The notes: generated by a model not told the origin, from the letters alone. 64,000 bases of DNA from Terebella lapidaria (GCA_949152475.1 OX424567.1:27987402-28051401); one strand, 5' to 3'; positions 22,318 through 35,694 are shown, numbered from the stretch's first letter. Program-made: numbers and translations.

Positions 22318-25300
22318 AGTGCCCGGGCCCATTTTGACCCCCGTGCACCCCCCCCCCCCCCCAGAACCCTCCCCCACTGGTATCATTTTGTCCATTAGGA
22401 TGTACTGAATGAAATAAAACATGTTAACATTAAAAATATAGGGATGAACTTCATGTTAACACCCTCTAAACATGGGTACCCCTAAATGCATTTTTCGTGA
22501 TTTTCGCATACTCGAAATAAGGGGGGTATACTTGGCAAATAGCCTACTATGTCAGTTTTATTGCACGGATCACTACAAGGTATATACCGTTGGAAAGGTA
22601 TATACCGTTGAATGTCTTCAGATCACATATAGGTCAAATATTCATCTGTCTATGACCAGTCAAACAAAATTTTCATCGACAACTCTGAACAAATTCCCCG
22701 AATCCATCATGTAGTACATGGAATGAGTTTAGGCCCTGTGAATCCCTCAAATTCTCAAGCCACTGGTATAACTTCATACTCTATGGCCCACTGAATGGAG
22801 AAAATTATGTTACCAGTAAATATATAGTAATAAATTTCCTTGTTGACACCCTTTGAAAACGGGTTCTGCTAAACACATCTTTTGCGATTTACGTATACTC
22901 AAAAATAAGGGGGTATACTTGGTAAATAGCATACTTTGTCGGTTTCATTTCACAGATCACTACATGTTATATACCATTGGAAAGATGATTGATTTATTTA
23001 TCCAATGGTGTCTTTAAATTGCATATATCTTGAATATTGATTTGTCTACGGTCAGTCAAATAAATTTGTTATTAACAACAAATTTAATGAATCCCACACA
23101 TAGTACATGGGATCAGTTTATGCCCAGTGAACGATTCCGATTCTCCACCCACTCGTATAACTGTGTCCACTAAGGCCTACTGAATGGAGGAAAGATGTTA
23201 ACAGTAAATATATATGGCCGAGGGATAAACTATATTGCTGATACCCTTGGAAAACGGGTTCCCCTAAACACATCTTTCGTGATTTACGTATACTAAGAAA
23301 TGAAATTAATGGGGGTATACTTAGTAAATAGCCTACCGTGTCAATTTCATAACACTGAGCGGTACATGTTATACACCATTGGAATGGGAATTGAATTACC
23401 TATACATTGATGTCTTCAGGTCTAATATGTATGGAATATTTATCTGTTTATGGTCATTCGGATGAAAAAACTGAATATGTTTATTGTCATGCATTGTAAT
23501 CCACCTGGAACGGTATTCTGTCCTCTTTCCAGTACTTCCTCAGAAACACGGTGTTTCCATTCAAAATGAACTATGATGAACGATCAGTTCGATGATACAA
23601 AGAAGAATTTTTAAAAAAACTTTTATTTTCTGAGTATCATGGATTTCAAATGAACTTGCCAACATATATACTTGCTAGTTAAATATACATGACAATACCC
23701 GATAAGTTATGCTGATTATATTAAATAAGGATTCAAAAAGTGTCAGACAGTTTAAAGGATTTGCGTTCAGATGATGTGCAGTGCCGAGAGGCAGCATAAC
23801 CTATCTGGGCCCATGATATATTTGCATCATGAACAGCAGCAAATGAAAAACTTAAAACATATATGCTAGTAGAGTTGAGTATACACAAGATGAATACATC
23901 AACTTCATAGGCAGCAACATTTTTTGGAGCCTCGTGAATATGTTGGGAATTTAGGTTGCAACAGTATATCTATAAATATATCTGATTTCACAGTATTCTC
24001 AACCTTTTTTCAGACAACACAAACCACAGTACAAATCAGACAGGACAACCATAACATGTGGAAACATCAAACAATTCAACAGTACATATAGATGAGATTC
24101 AATCAGACTTTCAAGCTACCCTTCACCAATGATGCCTAACCACCATCATCATTTGCATCATTGCCACCAAAGTCTTCAGCACAACCAATTCAACTTGCCG
24201 TGCATATATCACCTGCACAGTCAGCTAACAGCCTTCAAAGCACAGAGGTCCCAGCTTGTTTTCTTCGAGTCTCCACCCATTGTTACCGGTGGGACTTGGG
24301 ACATCAGGTTGAGGGATGTGTGCTCTCCTCCAGATATCATCCTTGTAATTGACATGCTTGTTGTGCTAATACAGGACTGTGGCACTTGGAGAAGTCTGTC
24401 CGATGTGTATGTACATTTGAGATTGCCAGCTCCCTTAGGACACCCATATATCCTCTCCAGCAGTGTGCAGGGTTTGTTGTTGGTGTGATGATGTCTTCCA
24501 TTGGATACATATGCAAGTACCACTCAGATTGGGTCCACAACCGGCCACAAGTAGCTGATGAACCCCTTAAACCTGGCACATGCTTGTGGCAAACAGTTAT
24601 TTGATGCTGTGAGTTACCCACATGACTTCACACAATAAAAGCAGCATTGAATCGAACAGTGAAGGCAATTGAAAAGGTGAGGCCCATCATACTCAATGAG
24701 AAGCCAGCATTCCAGTATGTGTTGGTCAAACTTGGACACAATTGGACAGTTATATATAAAATTTTATGGTGATCTGTGTGTTGAAGAGAAGATGTGGGAT
24801 CAAACATCACATTGACAGCAGTTAGCCTCTTCCATGTCCTGGTAGTCCTGTACCAAGCATGTCAATCACTGATACAGGAGGGCAAGATGTTTCACAAGAG
24901 GATGACAGTGACTGCTAAAAAAATGATATGATGGTGGCAATGATGATGATGATTAGGCATATTGGGTAACGTCCAGCTTGGAAGTCCACAAATGGACTGT
25001 AGTACATTAACATATCACACGTTATGTACAACATACTTGGGCATTATCAGGTATATATTCATAATAAGAAGTATGGTGGCAATGTTGTCATTTCATTTGA
25101 AGTCCAGGACACTAAAAAAAATACAGTTTCTGACTAAGTTTCGCTCGTGGATTACAACGCATGACATTAAACATATTCAGTTCAATTTGTACATGTTAGC
25201 AACTTATCATAGCGATTTGATTCAGAAGTACGAAAATTGCATAGATTTTCACAGAAATCATGCACTTTTACCTATTTGTGAGAGAACAGGTAGTATATCT

Positions 25301-26605
25301 CGTATCCACTTTATTCAAATTTGTTTCTTCTATCTAGAAGAACGAATTGAACGATTCTCTTTCAGATCAGAAAAAGGGGAAAAATTATTAGGTTGAATCC
25401 AGTCAAGATGATGGTGCCCCACGGATTATGTCAGAATTGTCAATGATTTTTTCATCCAAATGACCATAAACAGACAAATATACTAGACAGATCAGGTTTG
25501 AAGACATCACTGGATAGGCAATTCAATGCTCATTCCAATGGTATTATGTTTTGTATCGATCAGTGTTATGAGACCAACACTGTAGCCTATTTACCAAGTA
25601 TACCCCCTTAATTTGAGTATATGTAAATCACGAAAGATGAGTTTAGGGGAACCCGTTTTCCAAAGGTATCAGCAATGAAGTTTATCCCTAGTCCATATAT
25701 ATTTACTGTTAACATCTTTCCTCCATTCAGTAGGCCTCAGTGGACAAAGTTATACCAGTGGGTGGAGAATCGGAATCGTTCACTGGGCATAACATGATCC
25801 CATGTACTATGTGTGGGATTCATTAAATTTGTTCAGAGTTGTTAATGACAAATTTATTTGACTGACTGTAGACAAACCAATATTCGAGATAGATGCAAAT
25901 TGAAGACATCATTCGGTAGATAAATCAATCATCTTTCCAATGTTATATAACATGTAGTGATCTGTGAAATGAAACCGACAAAGTAGGCTATTTACCAAGT
26001 ATACCCCCTTATTTTTGAGTATACGTAAATCGCAAAAGATGTGTTTAGCAGAACCCGTTTTCAAAGGGTGTCAACAAGGAAATTTATTACTATATATTTA
26101 CTGGTAACATGTTTTTCTCCATTCAGTGGGCCATAGAGTATGAAGTTATACCAGTGGCTTGAGAATTTGAGGGATTCACAGGGGCTAAACTCATTCCATG
26201 TACTACATGATGAATTCGGGGAATTTGTTCAGAGTTGTCGATGAAAATTTTGTTTGACTGGTCATAGACAGATGAATATTTGACCTATATGTGATCTGAA
26301 GACATTACTTAATAGGTAATTCAATTACCTTTCCAACGGTATATACCTTGTAGTGATCCGTGCAATAAAACTGACATAGTAGGCTATTTGCCAAGTATAC
26401 CCCCTTATTTCGAGTATGCGAAAATCGCGAAAAATGCATTTAGGGGTACCCATGTTTAGAGGGTGTTAACATGAAGTTCATCCCTATATTTTTAATGTTA
26501 ACATGTTTTATTTCATTCAGTACATCCTAATGGACAAAATGATACCAGTGGGGGAGGGTTCTGGGGGGGGGGGGGTGCACGGGGGTCAAAATGGGCCCGG
26601 ATACT
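22318..26605. mobile_element. Foldback-like 4.3-kb element with long arms made of 0.4-kb tandem units
   Basis: The ends AGT(G/A)(C/T)CCGGGCCCATTTTGACC are inverted repeats, continuing into arms of about 1.15 kb (22318-23471 and 25447-26605). Each arm consists of three head-to-tail units of about 390-400 bp; the GGGGGTATACTTGG motif lies at about 22526, 22913 and 23315, and in reverse at about 25599, 25999 and 26399. TAAT is present at both borders (22314-22317 and 26607-26610), and the neighbouring tandem unit shows the uninterrupted target. Between the arms is about 2 kb with decayed protein-like sequence. The layout is like Drosophila FB elements. A homopolymer of C (22351) or G (26562) lies near each tip. 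Confidence 0.85.
24129..24920 (+). pseudogene. Decayed protein-like sequence in the centre of the 4.3-kb element (unidentified)
   Basis: Several protein-like stretches follow one another in shifting frames. They are a Cys/His-rich part around 24265-24370; a hydrophobic stretch ending near 24540; then MNPLNLAHACGKQLFDAV, continuing after a frameshift at about 24635 into about 42 open codons starting IKAALNRTVKAIEKV. An acidic end, DVSQEDDSDC, is followed by a stop at about 24918. I do not recognise the family. It could be the remnant of the element's own transposase gene or of a captured host gene. Confidence 0.3.
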
Positions 26606-27271
26606 ATAATGGACATCCAATGACGTCAATTCTTCCCGAGTTTAGATCTTCTGCAATTCTGCAGATTTCTCTTTGTCAAGTTGTGCTGACTGAACAGTAG
26701 AGTAGGTGACAATCCGAACAGATTTCAATGCATGTGTCGCACCTTTTCTCGTTAACATTTTATTTTTTATCATAACGGATTCTGTAATTTGGTAATCATG
26801 GGTGTGAACACATGACACATACAATTCACATCAGTGATCAGTATACATACAAGACAAAACTGTGAAATGAGATATACGGTTTCGCATGAGGATGAATAAA
26901 AGCATAAATTCTGACACTGTAATTATTCATTGTATTATTCAAGTTAATAGAACAAGAGGCCTCTCGGCCTTGAGGGCTCTGATGCAAGTTCAAACAGTAG
27001 TCCAAAAGTGTTTTAAAAGAAGAAAATGGCTGGAAATGGCTCAAAATGAATACTGACTTGATTAGGGAGATTTTTTTCTCGACACCCTGTCGAAAATCAA
27101 AATGGCCACCACACAAAGACCGACAATTTAAGGGCAACAAAGCTGATACACGTCAAAAAGGTACATAAACCGAATCTTTCATTCAGGTTTATGAGGGAAT
27201 TGCCAATTGATGAAATCGGGTGTTTTTCGACCAGAAATGGCTGTTTGACCTTTAAAGTACATGTCACTTCG
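26606..27271. other. Single-copy DNA with a possible dispersed repeat
   Basis: About 26950-26980 reads ACAAGAGGCCTCTCGGCC, a small GGCC-rich hairpin like the start of a dispersed repeat I associate with mollusc genomes. That recollection could not be checked. No gene is seen. Confidence 0.3.
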
Positions 27272-27428
27272 GAAATCCCAGTTGAAAACTCGTATGAAGA
27301 TGGTACGTGTTATCTTGTGTTGAGTTGCATGCCATATATTCTGCAAATTTATGGGATACTTGCACCTAGAGGTTCGGATTGTATTATAAGATTATAGAAA
27401 GTTAGTCAATTATATATATATATATATA

Positions 27429-28334
27429 CAGTGTACTCTGTATAAACCGGATCTCCAGGGGACCAGGGAAAAAATCCGGTTTTGACAGAGCGCCGGTTTA
27501 TCAAGAGTCTGAAGAGAGAGAACATCGGTCATCTCACCCAACCTGCAGATACCGTCCGACTTCGTTTTTCACTGTTGTACTACATACCGTAACTAAATAC
27601 CTGCCAGCTATTTCAAGTACATGTAGTTACGAACTTTCTGGACATCGGCGTAGTTATTAATATTATGTTATTGGTAATAGGTCGGATCTGTATAGATTTA
27701 TTGCAGAACATTCAAGTAAATAATTTGAGTCAATTGATTATTAATTGTAGGTTTTCTATTGATATCATTATCATCTTGTGCTATTAGCATATCTCAAAAA
27801 CAATTGCAGAATATACATAGTGAGACAAGATTGCATGATGTCATAGAATTGTTGTTTGCGTCTATAGCATGCACTGATTAATAATCACTTTGAACAATGC
27901 GTGTCACCCTAGTGATGAGCTTGCAATTTACTTGAAAAATCATGTCAGGTAAATCATGCATTCTTCAAACGACCCCTAACTGACAAAGTTTAGTTGTTGT
28001 TAATTACAATTTGTGAGCGCCATGTTCCTGATGCTGTTGTGTTTACAAAGACGTGTTACTAAAGCACAGCCTTTGACATCGGTCTGTGATCCGATGAAGT
28101 GTGGCTGATTGCAATTTAGACGCCGCAGTTTTGAATTATTGGGGTAACGCCGGTTTGGACAATACGATATGGCCGGTTGGGTCATAGGAATAGGGCCGGT
28201 TTTCAGAATGGACAACATCCGGTTTATCGAGAGTTGCTTACTGAAGAAACAAAGGGGAAGAAATCGGGACCTGAGAGGAACGCCGGTATGGACAGAATTC
28301 CGGTATATACAAGAGCCGGTTTCGGCAGAGTACA

Positions 28335-28337
<3 letters not shown>
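27429..28337. mobile_element. 909-bp TA-inserted DNA transposon (mariner/pogo-like, non-autonomous)
   Basis: The ends CA(G/T)TGTACTCTG are inverted repeats, followed by AAACCGG on both sides, and TA borders each end. CCGGTTT-type motifs repeat in both subterminal regions, as expected for transposase-binding sites. No transposase frame survives. Confidence 0.65.

Positions 28338-28415
<78 letters not shown>
28338..28415. repeat. (TA)39 microsatellite
   Basis: A pure TA run of 78 bases lies between the right tip of the TA-inserted element and the right arm of the 97-bp inverted repeat. A short TA run (about 27411-27428) lies at the other tip. Confidence 0.95.
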
Positions 28416-28417
<2 letters not shown>

Positions 28418-28510
28418 TGCAAGTATCCCATAAATTTGCAGAATATATGGCATGCAACTCAACACAAGATAACACGTACCATCTTCATACGAGTTTTCAT
28501 CTGGGATTTC

Positions 28511-31500
28511 TTGGCTCTCCACATTATCTCCGTCAAATCCTGGCAACAAAAAGAGCGACAATCATTACCCACACATCAATCTAGATGGTTTTTGAAGATA
28601 TTGATTATGATTGACCATAGTGATGAGAGGTAGTGGGTGTTCTACACACATGAAAATGAAAATAAATATCCTCATTTGTGTCCCAAACTTCGTTGGTTTA
28701 TCAGGCAATGTATTTATTGTAGTTGTTCATTAAAATTGAATTTTTCTCTCTGGCTATTTAGATTGAATCATTATCGATAAATCATGAATTATTATGTGAT
28801 AATTCAGAAATCACTATTTTGCTCTTTTCACTGTTTCACTATCACCTTTCAACATATCTCTCCTCTCTACTCTGAGGTTAGTATTCATGATGTCAATTGA
28901 CCGACTGATGATGCCAGTAAGAAACTGCCCTGTTTCCCCTGTGTATCATTGTAAAGCAAGGCCACGTAGCAGTGGACACAAGGACGTATGCAAATCAGTC
29001 GATGCTTGTATGCTAATAAGGCAACAGATAGGCCATGTCACTTCGGAAATTTGATGGCAGTGTTCTCAGGACAAGCGCTAGATTCAGGAAGTGATAACTG
29101 CCACATCGGTTAGCCTTCAGAGGGAGTTCAGATAAATATTGTTTCTAAACAGTGTATATCAGCCACCCTGATCATATATTAATTGTGTATATGTCCATGT
29201 ATCACTTCAAATTACCAGTACATATTCATGTGCAGAATTTAATTACCCAATCATGACATCATTACTAAATAAAGTAATAATATTGATTCCAACCATGAAT
29301 TCATGTGCAGAAAAAAATATTCCACTAACCTGACCAATGTATCTGATAATATAATGAAGAACGTGAAGCTGGTGGTAAATCAAACTAATCATATTGTTGC
29401 AATGGGCATTGTGACTGGCTTAGCTGTTTCGAATTGCCATTTCAATTATATCCGTGTCCATTTTAATTATTTTGATATTTGAAAACATATGACATGTTTC
29501 CCACTATTTAATACAGCATTGAGTCTCGTCAATACGACAAGCACCTGTATTGACTGTTGACGCCTACTCCAGCATAAATAGTCCTCCACCAACACACTGA
29601 AGGAGTCGAGTGCACCTCAACCAAGACTAACTTTCATGGAACGATCGAGACTGACGTTAGACGCCAATCAAATTGTATCATCGACTCCACTTTGTTGTCA
29701 ATAAGCTCTGCGATTGTTGAGTCGACCAGGTAAATTATTAGATCGAACATGATGAAAAGGAAACTATTAATACCCATAAAAGGTGTGTCACTATGTTCTG
29801 TCCTATTGAACATCATTTGCAATCAGCGCCTTTTTTCAGGCATATGGACACACGAGTGTAAAACATGAGTTCCTGTACTCCTGGTCCATGTACCACGCAC
29901 TACATGTGATTGAAATAGCAAATCTACTACACTAATAACCGTTGTGATAATCACACCGCATTATCAATGAGAATGAATTGTGTTGATAATCATGATAATG
30001 TAAACATTACATTTGATTGGATATTTTTGTCCACCAGACTTCACAAACACACCAACACAACGTATGCAATAGGGCGGCAGACCTTTGTGCTTTAATGATA
30101 TTGATGTTAGGCAAATTATCTCAACACTGTGATTTTTATGGACAAACATTTAACTCGATGTTGTGTTTTGTTTTAGTCATTCGGAATATTTTTTTCTCAA
30201 TAATAATAAGTGTTTTCTTATGTTGTTTTTATTTCGAATTAAATTAGAACTAGAAGCTATCAAGAATGAACTTGACTCAAACTTCGACATACCAGTGCGT
30301 CATTTCCGACAACAATTTTTGGTCTTGGCTAACATCCCCTAAGTCTGAACATTCTCAGGGCGACGGACTGCCCTATCTGGATTGTGGTATTGATCAGCAA
30401 AGGAAATAGTCCCAGCACAGGCTGACAGACGTCATATTGACAAACCATAATGGCGGGCTTAGTTTCCATATAGACTTCATGTTTGTTTCTACAGGTCATT
30501 GATCATAACACAAATATCAGCCCACCCAGCGAGGATAGACACTCAACTTGTAGCTCTAGAAAACGCACATAATTCTGCTACTGTTATTTCTTACTCGCGG
30601 TTTTGTCTGCAGATCTCTGCAGTTTGACCCATCTCTCTATATACCATCTCTCCAATTCCATCCACATGACAATCTGTCCGTTTTCCCATATCTCCAGACC
30701 TATCAGCTGATCAGATTACGTCGCCACCCCTTGCGATATACTAAATACCTTTGCGCCAACAAATAACATATCTGCCCAGCTATGAGACCACTAACCAGCG
30801 ATCTCCAAGGTGATAATTTGTATGAGCATAGCATGTATGTATTTTCATGTCGGTCATAACAATTCCAAACACTGACTGAGATTGAAAAACCTTCACGAGT
30901 TCACACTGTAATTTACTTTGATCAAATACATCATGAAGTGTTTGCACACCTTTAGCAAACATCCCAATACCCAAACTTAAAACCATAACATACCATTGCC
31001 CACACATTCCATGATCCTAGATAAACCAGCGAACACGTCCATATCTCAATCAAAAAAGTCTCTAATAGAAGTTATTGACAAACTAGGGGTGACAGAGATA
31101 GTCTGACAGTCTGAATTCTTGTGGAGCGATGGGGGGGGGGGCACAATACCTCAATTTCATACCAATAATGTGACTGGTTTAGGTTAAATACATGAGCATT
31201 AGGGTCATAAATTCCTGAAGTCCCAAAAGGGTAGGCACTGATGAAATTTCAACTTTGCAAAAATATAGGGATTAAATGAGAAGTATGTTTGGTGGGGCAA
31301 GGACAGGGTACTGTGGAATTCACAAAAAAGTCGCAAAATAAACAGTACTGATGCTCCATATGTTCCCTCAAATTTATATGTTAAATACACAGCCCCAAAC
31401 GAAATACAATGCACAGGATGTTATTCTCAGAATACCCGAGAACAATCCGAAATAACTAACTTCTGGTATATTTCAAATGTCGTTAAGTATTATTACCTCA

Positions 31501-33216
31501 GTTTGAATCGTCCGAGATCGATGATTTGATAGTCCAATTGTGCACCACCTGATGTTTTACTGTTGATTTGAATCACTGTTGTTTCACTTTTCTTGGTGTA
31601 TGGCACCTCCCTCTTGTACTGTGTACGAAATAAATATAAAACATATACAGTATTTCACTTTTTTCTCACCATCAAATCCTGCTACCCCCTACTCCACACA
31701 ACCCCAACCAAATAACAATAACCTAGTTATCGCATCCCTGCCTCCAATGTTATTACACGGCAGACATGCAGCACGTACGGAGTTGGCATATTGCTACTCC
31801 TTAAAACAAGTGCATATGAGTGTTTATTTTTGAGCGAGTATTGTTATAGTACAAAGTCAACAGCATAAGTCACGACTCTAGTCCGGAATTTTTTCAGAAG
31901 TTTACCATCCACTAATAGGCTCTGTGAATCTCGTTCGTCTTATGTCGTCAAATAATGTAATTAGGTACGTTATCTAGTAGTTCCGGGTCCAATCAATGTC
32001 ACGTGGTCATTTTCACCGGATTTCCGTGGCTTCAGAAGCACCGCAGAAAAAGATGATTTGGAATAGAATAATGAACCTTTTTTATGTTTACTTATTTGTG
32101 TTGAATATAGATATGATTTGAATGACTCAAATTGCCTCTTAGTGTTTTATAGTGTGATTTTCGCCCCTCAAATTGCTGATGATTAAATTTTTAATATTGG
32201 TGATGTTTTTATTAAATGGTGTCAAAAATACACGACAACACGTGCGACCCACGAAACTGTTGATGAGTACTATACTGCTACAGTTTGTCACAATTAATAT
32301 CACCTATTCTCTATAAAAGATAATGTGTCCAAAAAATACAAACACAGCATATTCACGTTCTGTAATGAGCAGAAGTATTCGATGAAACTCTGGATAGACC
32401 AGTGTCTAAAACAGTCTTGTGTATTTCCAATAAATTGATTTTATATAGTGTGAAACCGCGTGTATCCAACTTTCATGATTGGGCCGAAAATTTGGCGGGA
32501 ATTTCGAAATAATGCAAAATAACGTGACGTTTCGAATCTCGCTTACAGACCCTATTCCAGCATGATAACAGATTACACATGGCGCAGGGTATTTTTGTAA
32601 GTTCTATGGCACCATACAGCTTGAGTAGCAGATTATTGGCAGAGTTCGGACAACTTCGGAAATGTGAGCAAAAACAATGAAGGTAGACATGCATTCCACT
32701 CCAGAAGTCCTCTTCTATTCTCACAAGAAATCAAAGCAAATACTTGTATCTTACTACATTGTTCTATTACTGCTTTGAAATGACATTTATATCATGGCGA
32801 TTATCTATTGCATTCTACAGTAGATGCGATACATGACCAAGCCAGTGGGTGTCAATGAATATCCCTGTCTTTTGTTTAGACACGTTGGTAGTTGGTTGGG
32901 TGCGTCTATAGCTTTGGAAAACGCTGCAAGTAGTAAATCACATCTCCGAGAGGAACAATCTTTATAGGGCGTTGTGGTGTCTCTTCATATGTTACCAGCG
33001 TATTCATCATCATCCAAGCAACTCATGTGCTCACTTAGCATTCATATAATGGTAGCATCATACATTATAATGACATCATCATCAATATTCATTATTATTG
33101 ATATCCGTTTTGGGGAATACAGAAAATTCTTTACAGACAGGTAAATCTTACTTCGGAAGTGTATGATTTTACAAGGAACATGGTAGTACCTCAATAACAT
33201 GCAAATAAATATATAA
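28511..33216. other. Single-copy AT-rich DNA, no gene recognised
   Basis: Only short, unremarkable open frames occur on both strands. A G-run is present at about 31131-31140. Confidence 0.4.
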
Positions 33217-33373
33217 AACCATGCGAGTGTGTTTTCCGTAAAAAAATGTCAGTCGAGTTTGGTCTGGCGGATGAATTCAGGATGCACGAGTCCTAAGGAC
33301 GAGTGTATTCTGTGTTCATCCGCCAGACCAAACGAGACGGATATCTTTTTGCGGAAAACACACGAGCGTGGTT
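33217..33373. repeat. 157-bp imperfect hairpin
   Basis: The sequence folds back over its full length. AACCATGCGAGTGTGTTTTC pairs with GAAAACACACGAGCGTGGTT, and GTTTGGTCTGGCGGATGAA pairs with TTCATCCGCCAGACCAAAC; the centre is GAGTCCTAAGGAC. It may be a small MITE, or a structured RNA if transcribed. No target duplication is clear. Confidence 0.75.
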
Positions 33374-35158
33374 CTTATTTTATCACACACAACTGTTCAG
33401 ACATAATTTTAGATACTGTCGTTATCATACGAAAATTGGTAATGATCGTAAAGATAATAATATTAATTTAATAATATTCATGAATATGCCCGTGATGTCC
33501 GAAAAACCTCAAGCAGAGTGTTCTACACTCTCTGTCTGAGCTAGGAATAGACGTGGAATCAATACCCAGTATTAAGTATTCCGAGCAAACAAAACAGGGT
33601 CCGTTATCCAATCTCGTAGTCCGGGGACAGAAAGTCATATCAGGCATACGAAGTGAGAGAAAACAAAAATGACAGAGAAACTCATGAACCCCCGTGAATG
33701 GCCATTAGGAGGTGAAATCATGTGTTCCGGAAAGAGTGAGCATTTCCTGCCCCACTAGTGGCACCCGTCATGAATTCCCCAAAATTAACATGAAGAGAGT
33801 AACTCTTGGTTGCTAGGTTACTTTACGTACATAACATTGTTCTTTTACGTAATAATGGTCTTTACGTAATTTGCAGTAAAAAGTAGTTTCAGCCAGATGT
33901 GGCTCAGCGAGTGATACAGATTATATTTGAAGTAGGGTGATACAGAAAAGGTTATCACACCTTTTGGAGTCCTATAGCATTGTAGTTTATAGTGTGTGAT
34001 AATTTTGAATACCACTGTTTCTGTTTGACATAGCTGTACTGAAGTGTTTTGTGATGCAAGAAAACCCAACATTACCATCGCCCATCCACTGTTGAAATTC
34101 AGTAGCAACATCACGCGTAGAAAATGTATAAGAATGTACCGTTTGGAGCTCTCTTTTTTTCCATTTCGTGGGAAAGCATCACGTGTTTGAACACGACCAC
34201 TCTTTCGCATGCAAACCGTGACAGATCCATACAACATGCAAGAGATTTCAGGAGTGTCCTCCACCATGACAGGCAAAGGATTCTGGGAGATATCGGGTCC
34301 TTGACCTCCAAAATACCCGCAGTTCTGAGCGGAAAGAACATGGAGAGCGAAAGACAACATTCTAGTGGTAATGATACTGGAATTTCTATAGTATGAGATT
34401 AATTGCAGCTTTTTGAGAATTGCTGAGCAATGCAGAATGTTTATGTTAGTTCAAGGTATTTATTCTACTGGAATAAAAAATATTATGAATGACATATCAC
34501 AGAAACTGATACATGGAAGTTCACATAACTTCAATAATTTCACTCACATGTATCTATAAATACTGGAGATGATTAAAAAAACAATAAAAACAATGCAAGT
34601 AATTTTGCACTCCACAACGACATGCAAATTGCAAGATGCATGAACCTCATCCAATGAACCAGGGCAAAATTTCGCTGCTTGTATTTAGAGATGGTGGAAA
34701 ATACCCACATAACTTACTCTGTGGCTGACCACATTCTTGAAGTCAACATTTCCTTCCTCGAACATTGTGTTTTTTGCAATTTTTCCACCTCGTCAATGTT
34801 CGAGAATCCATCAGCGCGTCAAATCAATACAAATCGTCGTGTGTGAGCGACACTCCTGACACATGTCGCCACATAACTCCGTCATTTCTGCCGTCGTGTT
34901 TCAATGGCCGGCAATTTCCCATTAATCCCACGACACCCATTCCAATACAGACAGCATTGAAGAACTATTAGTAAATAGTGGCCAAATGAAATCATTACCG
35001 ATGGAAAATGTCAATTTACTCTGCTGAAAGATATTGAATAAACAGATAGTTCAGGAGACAAGGGGCGTATTGATTCACCACCGTGCTGTGCTAGAACGCG
35101 ATTATCAGCTTCTAGTCAGCTTCTGGAGTCAGGAGTATTGTGGAGTTGTGGAGAAAGA
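33374..35158. other. Single-copy DNA, no gene supported
   Basis: The longest open frame is on the minus strand (33845-34360, 171 codons) and has no recognisable motif. It overlaps an open frame on the other strand. Confidence 0.35.
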
Positions 35159-35694
35159 CATGAATACGATGGCTCATATTCGCCAGATGGAGGAATGCAT
35201 TTTTTACTTTACAGCGTTATGACGTTCTAATGCAGCGTTATAACGCTCTAATACAGCGTTATAACGCTCTAATATAGCGTATTAAAGCTGTAAATTAGAG
35301 CGTAATTACACTGTAAATTACAGCATTATTACGCTCTATTACAGCGTTATAACGTTCTATTACAGCGTTTTAACGCTCTAATCTATAGCGTAATCACGCT
35401 AAAAATTAGAGCATTATTACGCTCTATCACAGCGTTATAACGCTCTATTACAGCGTTATAACGCTGTATTTTATAGCGTTATCACGCTTTAATTTACAGT
35501 GTAATTACACTCTAATTACAGCGTTATTACGCTGTATTAGAGTGTCATAACTCTGTAATTCATAGCGCAATTACGCCTTAATTAACAGTGTAATTACGCT
35601 CTATTTCAGCGTTATTACGCTGTATTACAGCGTTATAACGTTGTAAAATAAATTTTGTATGCCTCAATCTGGCAAAAATTAGCCACCGTACATG
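35159..35694. mobile_element. Small inverted-repeat element carrying a minisatellite
   Basis: 35159-35205 and 35651-35694 are imperfect inverted repeats sharing ATGGCT...GCCAGAT(G/T)GAGG(A/C)AT. They enclose the minisatellite exactly, which suggests one mobile or foldback unit of about 0.54 kb. Confidence 0.6.
35211..35645. repeat. Self-complementary minisatellite (about 21-22 bp unit)
   Basis: About 20 units of TACAGCGTTATAACGCTCTA-type sequence follow one another. Each unit is itself nearly palindromic (AGCGTTATAACGCT), so any two neighbouring units, or halves of one unit, can pair. Variants replace GTTATAAC by GTAATTAC or GTTATTAC. Confidence 0.92.

Larger units (their letters stand above)
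27272..28510. repeat. 97-bp near-perfect inverted repeat flanking a 1-kb spacer
   Basis: 27272-27368 and 28414-28510 are reverse complements with only one mismatch seen (CCAGTTGAA against CCAGATGAA). The spacer holds the TA-inserted element and a TA microsatellite. Confidence 0.9.

Noticed and set aside
24962..25396. 144-codon plus-strand frame in the foldback element
   Set aside because: No recognisable family, no conserved copy in the window, partly overlaps repeat-rich AT DNA; left unassigned.
28169..28633. Open frames of up to 154 codons on both strands across the TA run
   Set aside because: They owe their length to (TA)n reading as alternating Tyr-Ile; not coding.
33845..34360. 171-codon minus-strand frame
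   Set aside because: No recognisable motif, low-complexity C-terminal half, no splice or conservation evidence.
35211..35645. CRISPR-like repeat array
   Set aside because: Units are contiguous without unique spacers and the DNA is eukaryotic; it is a minisatellite.
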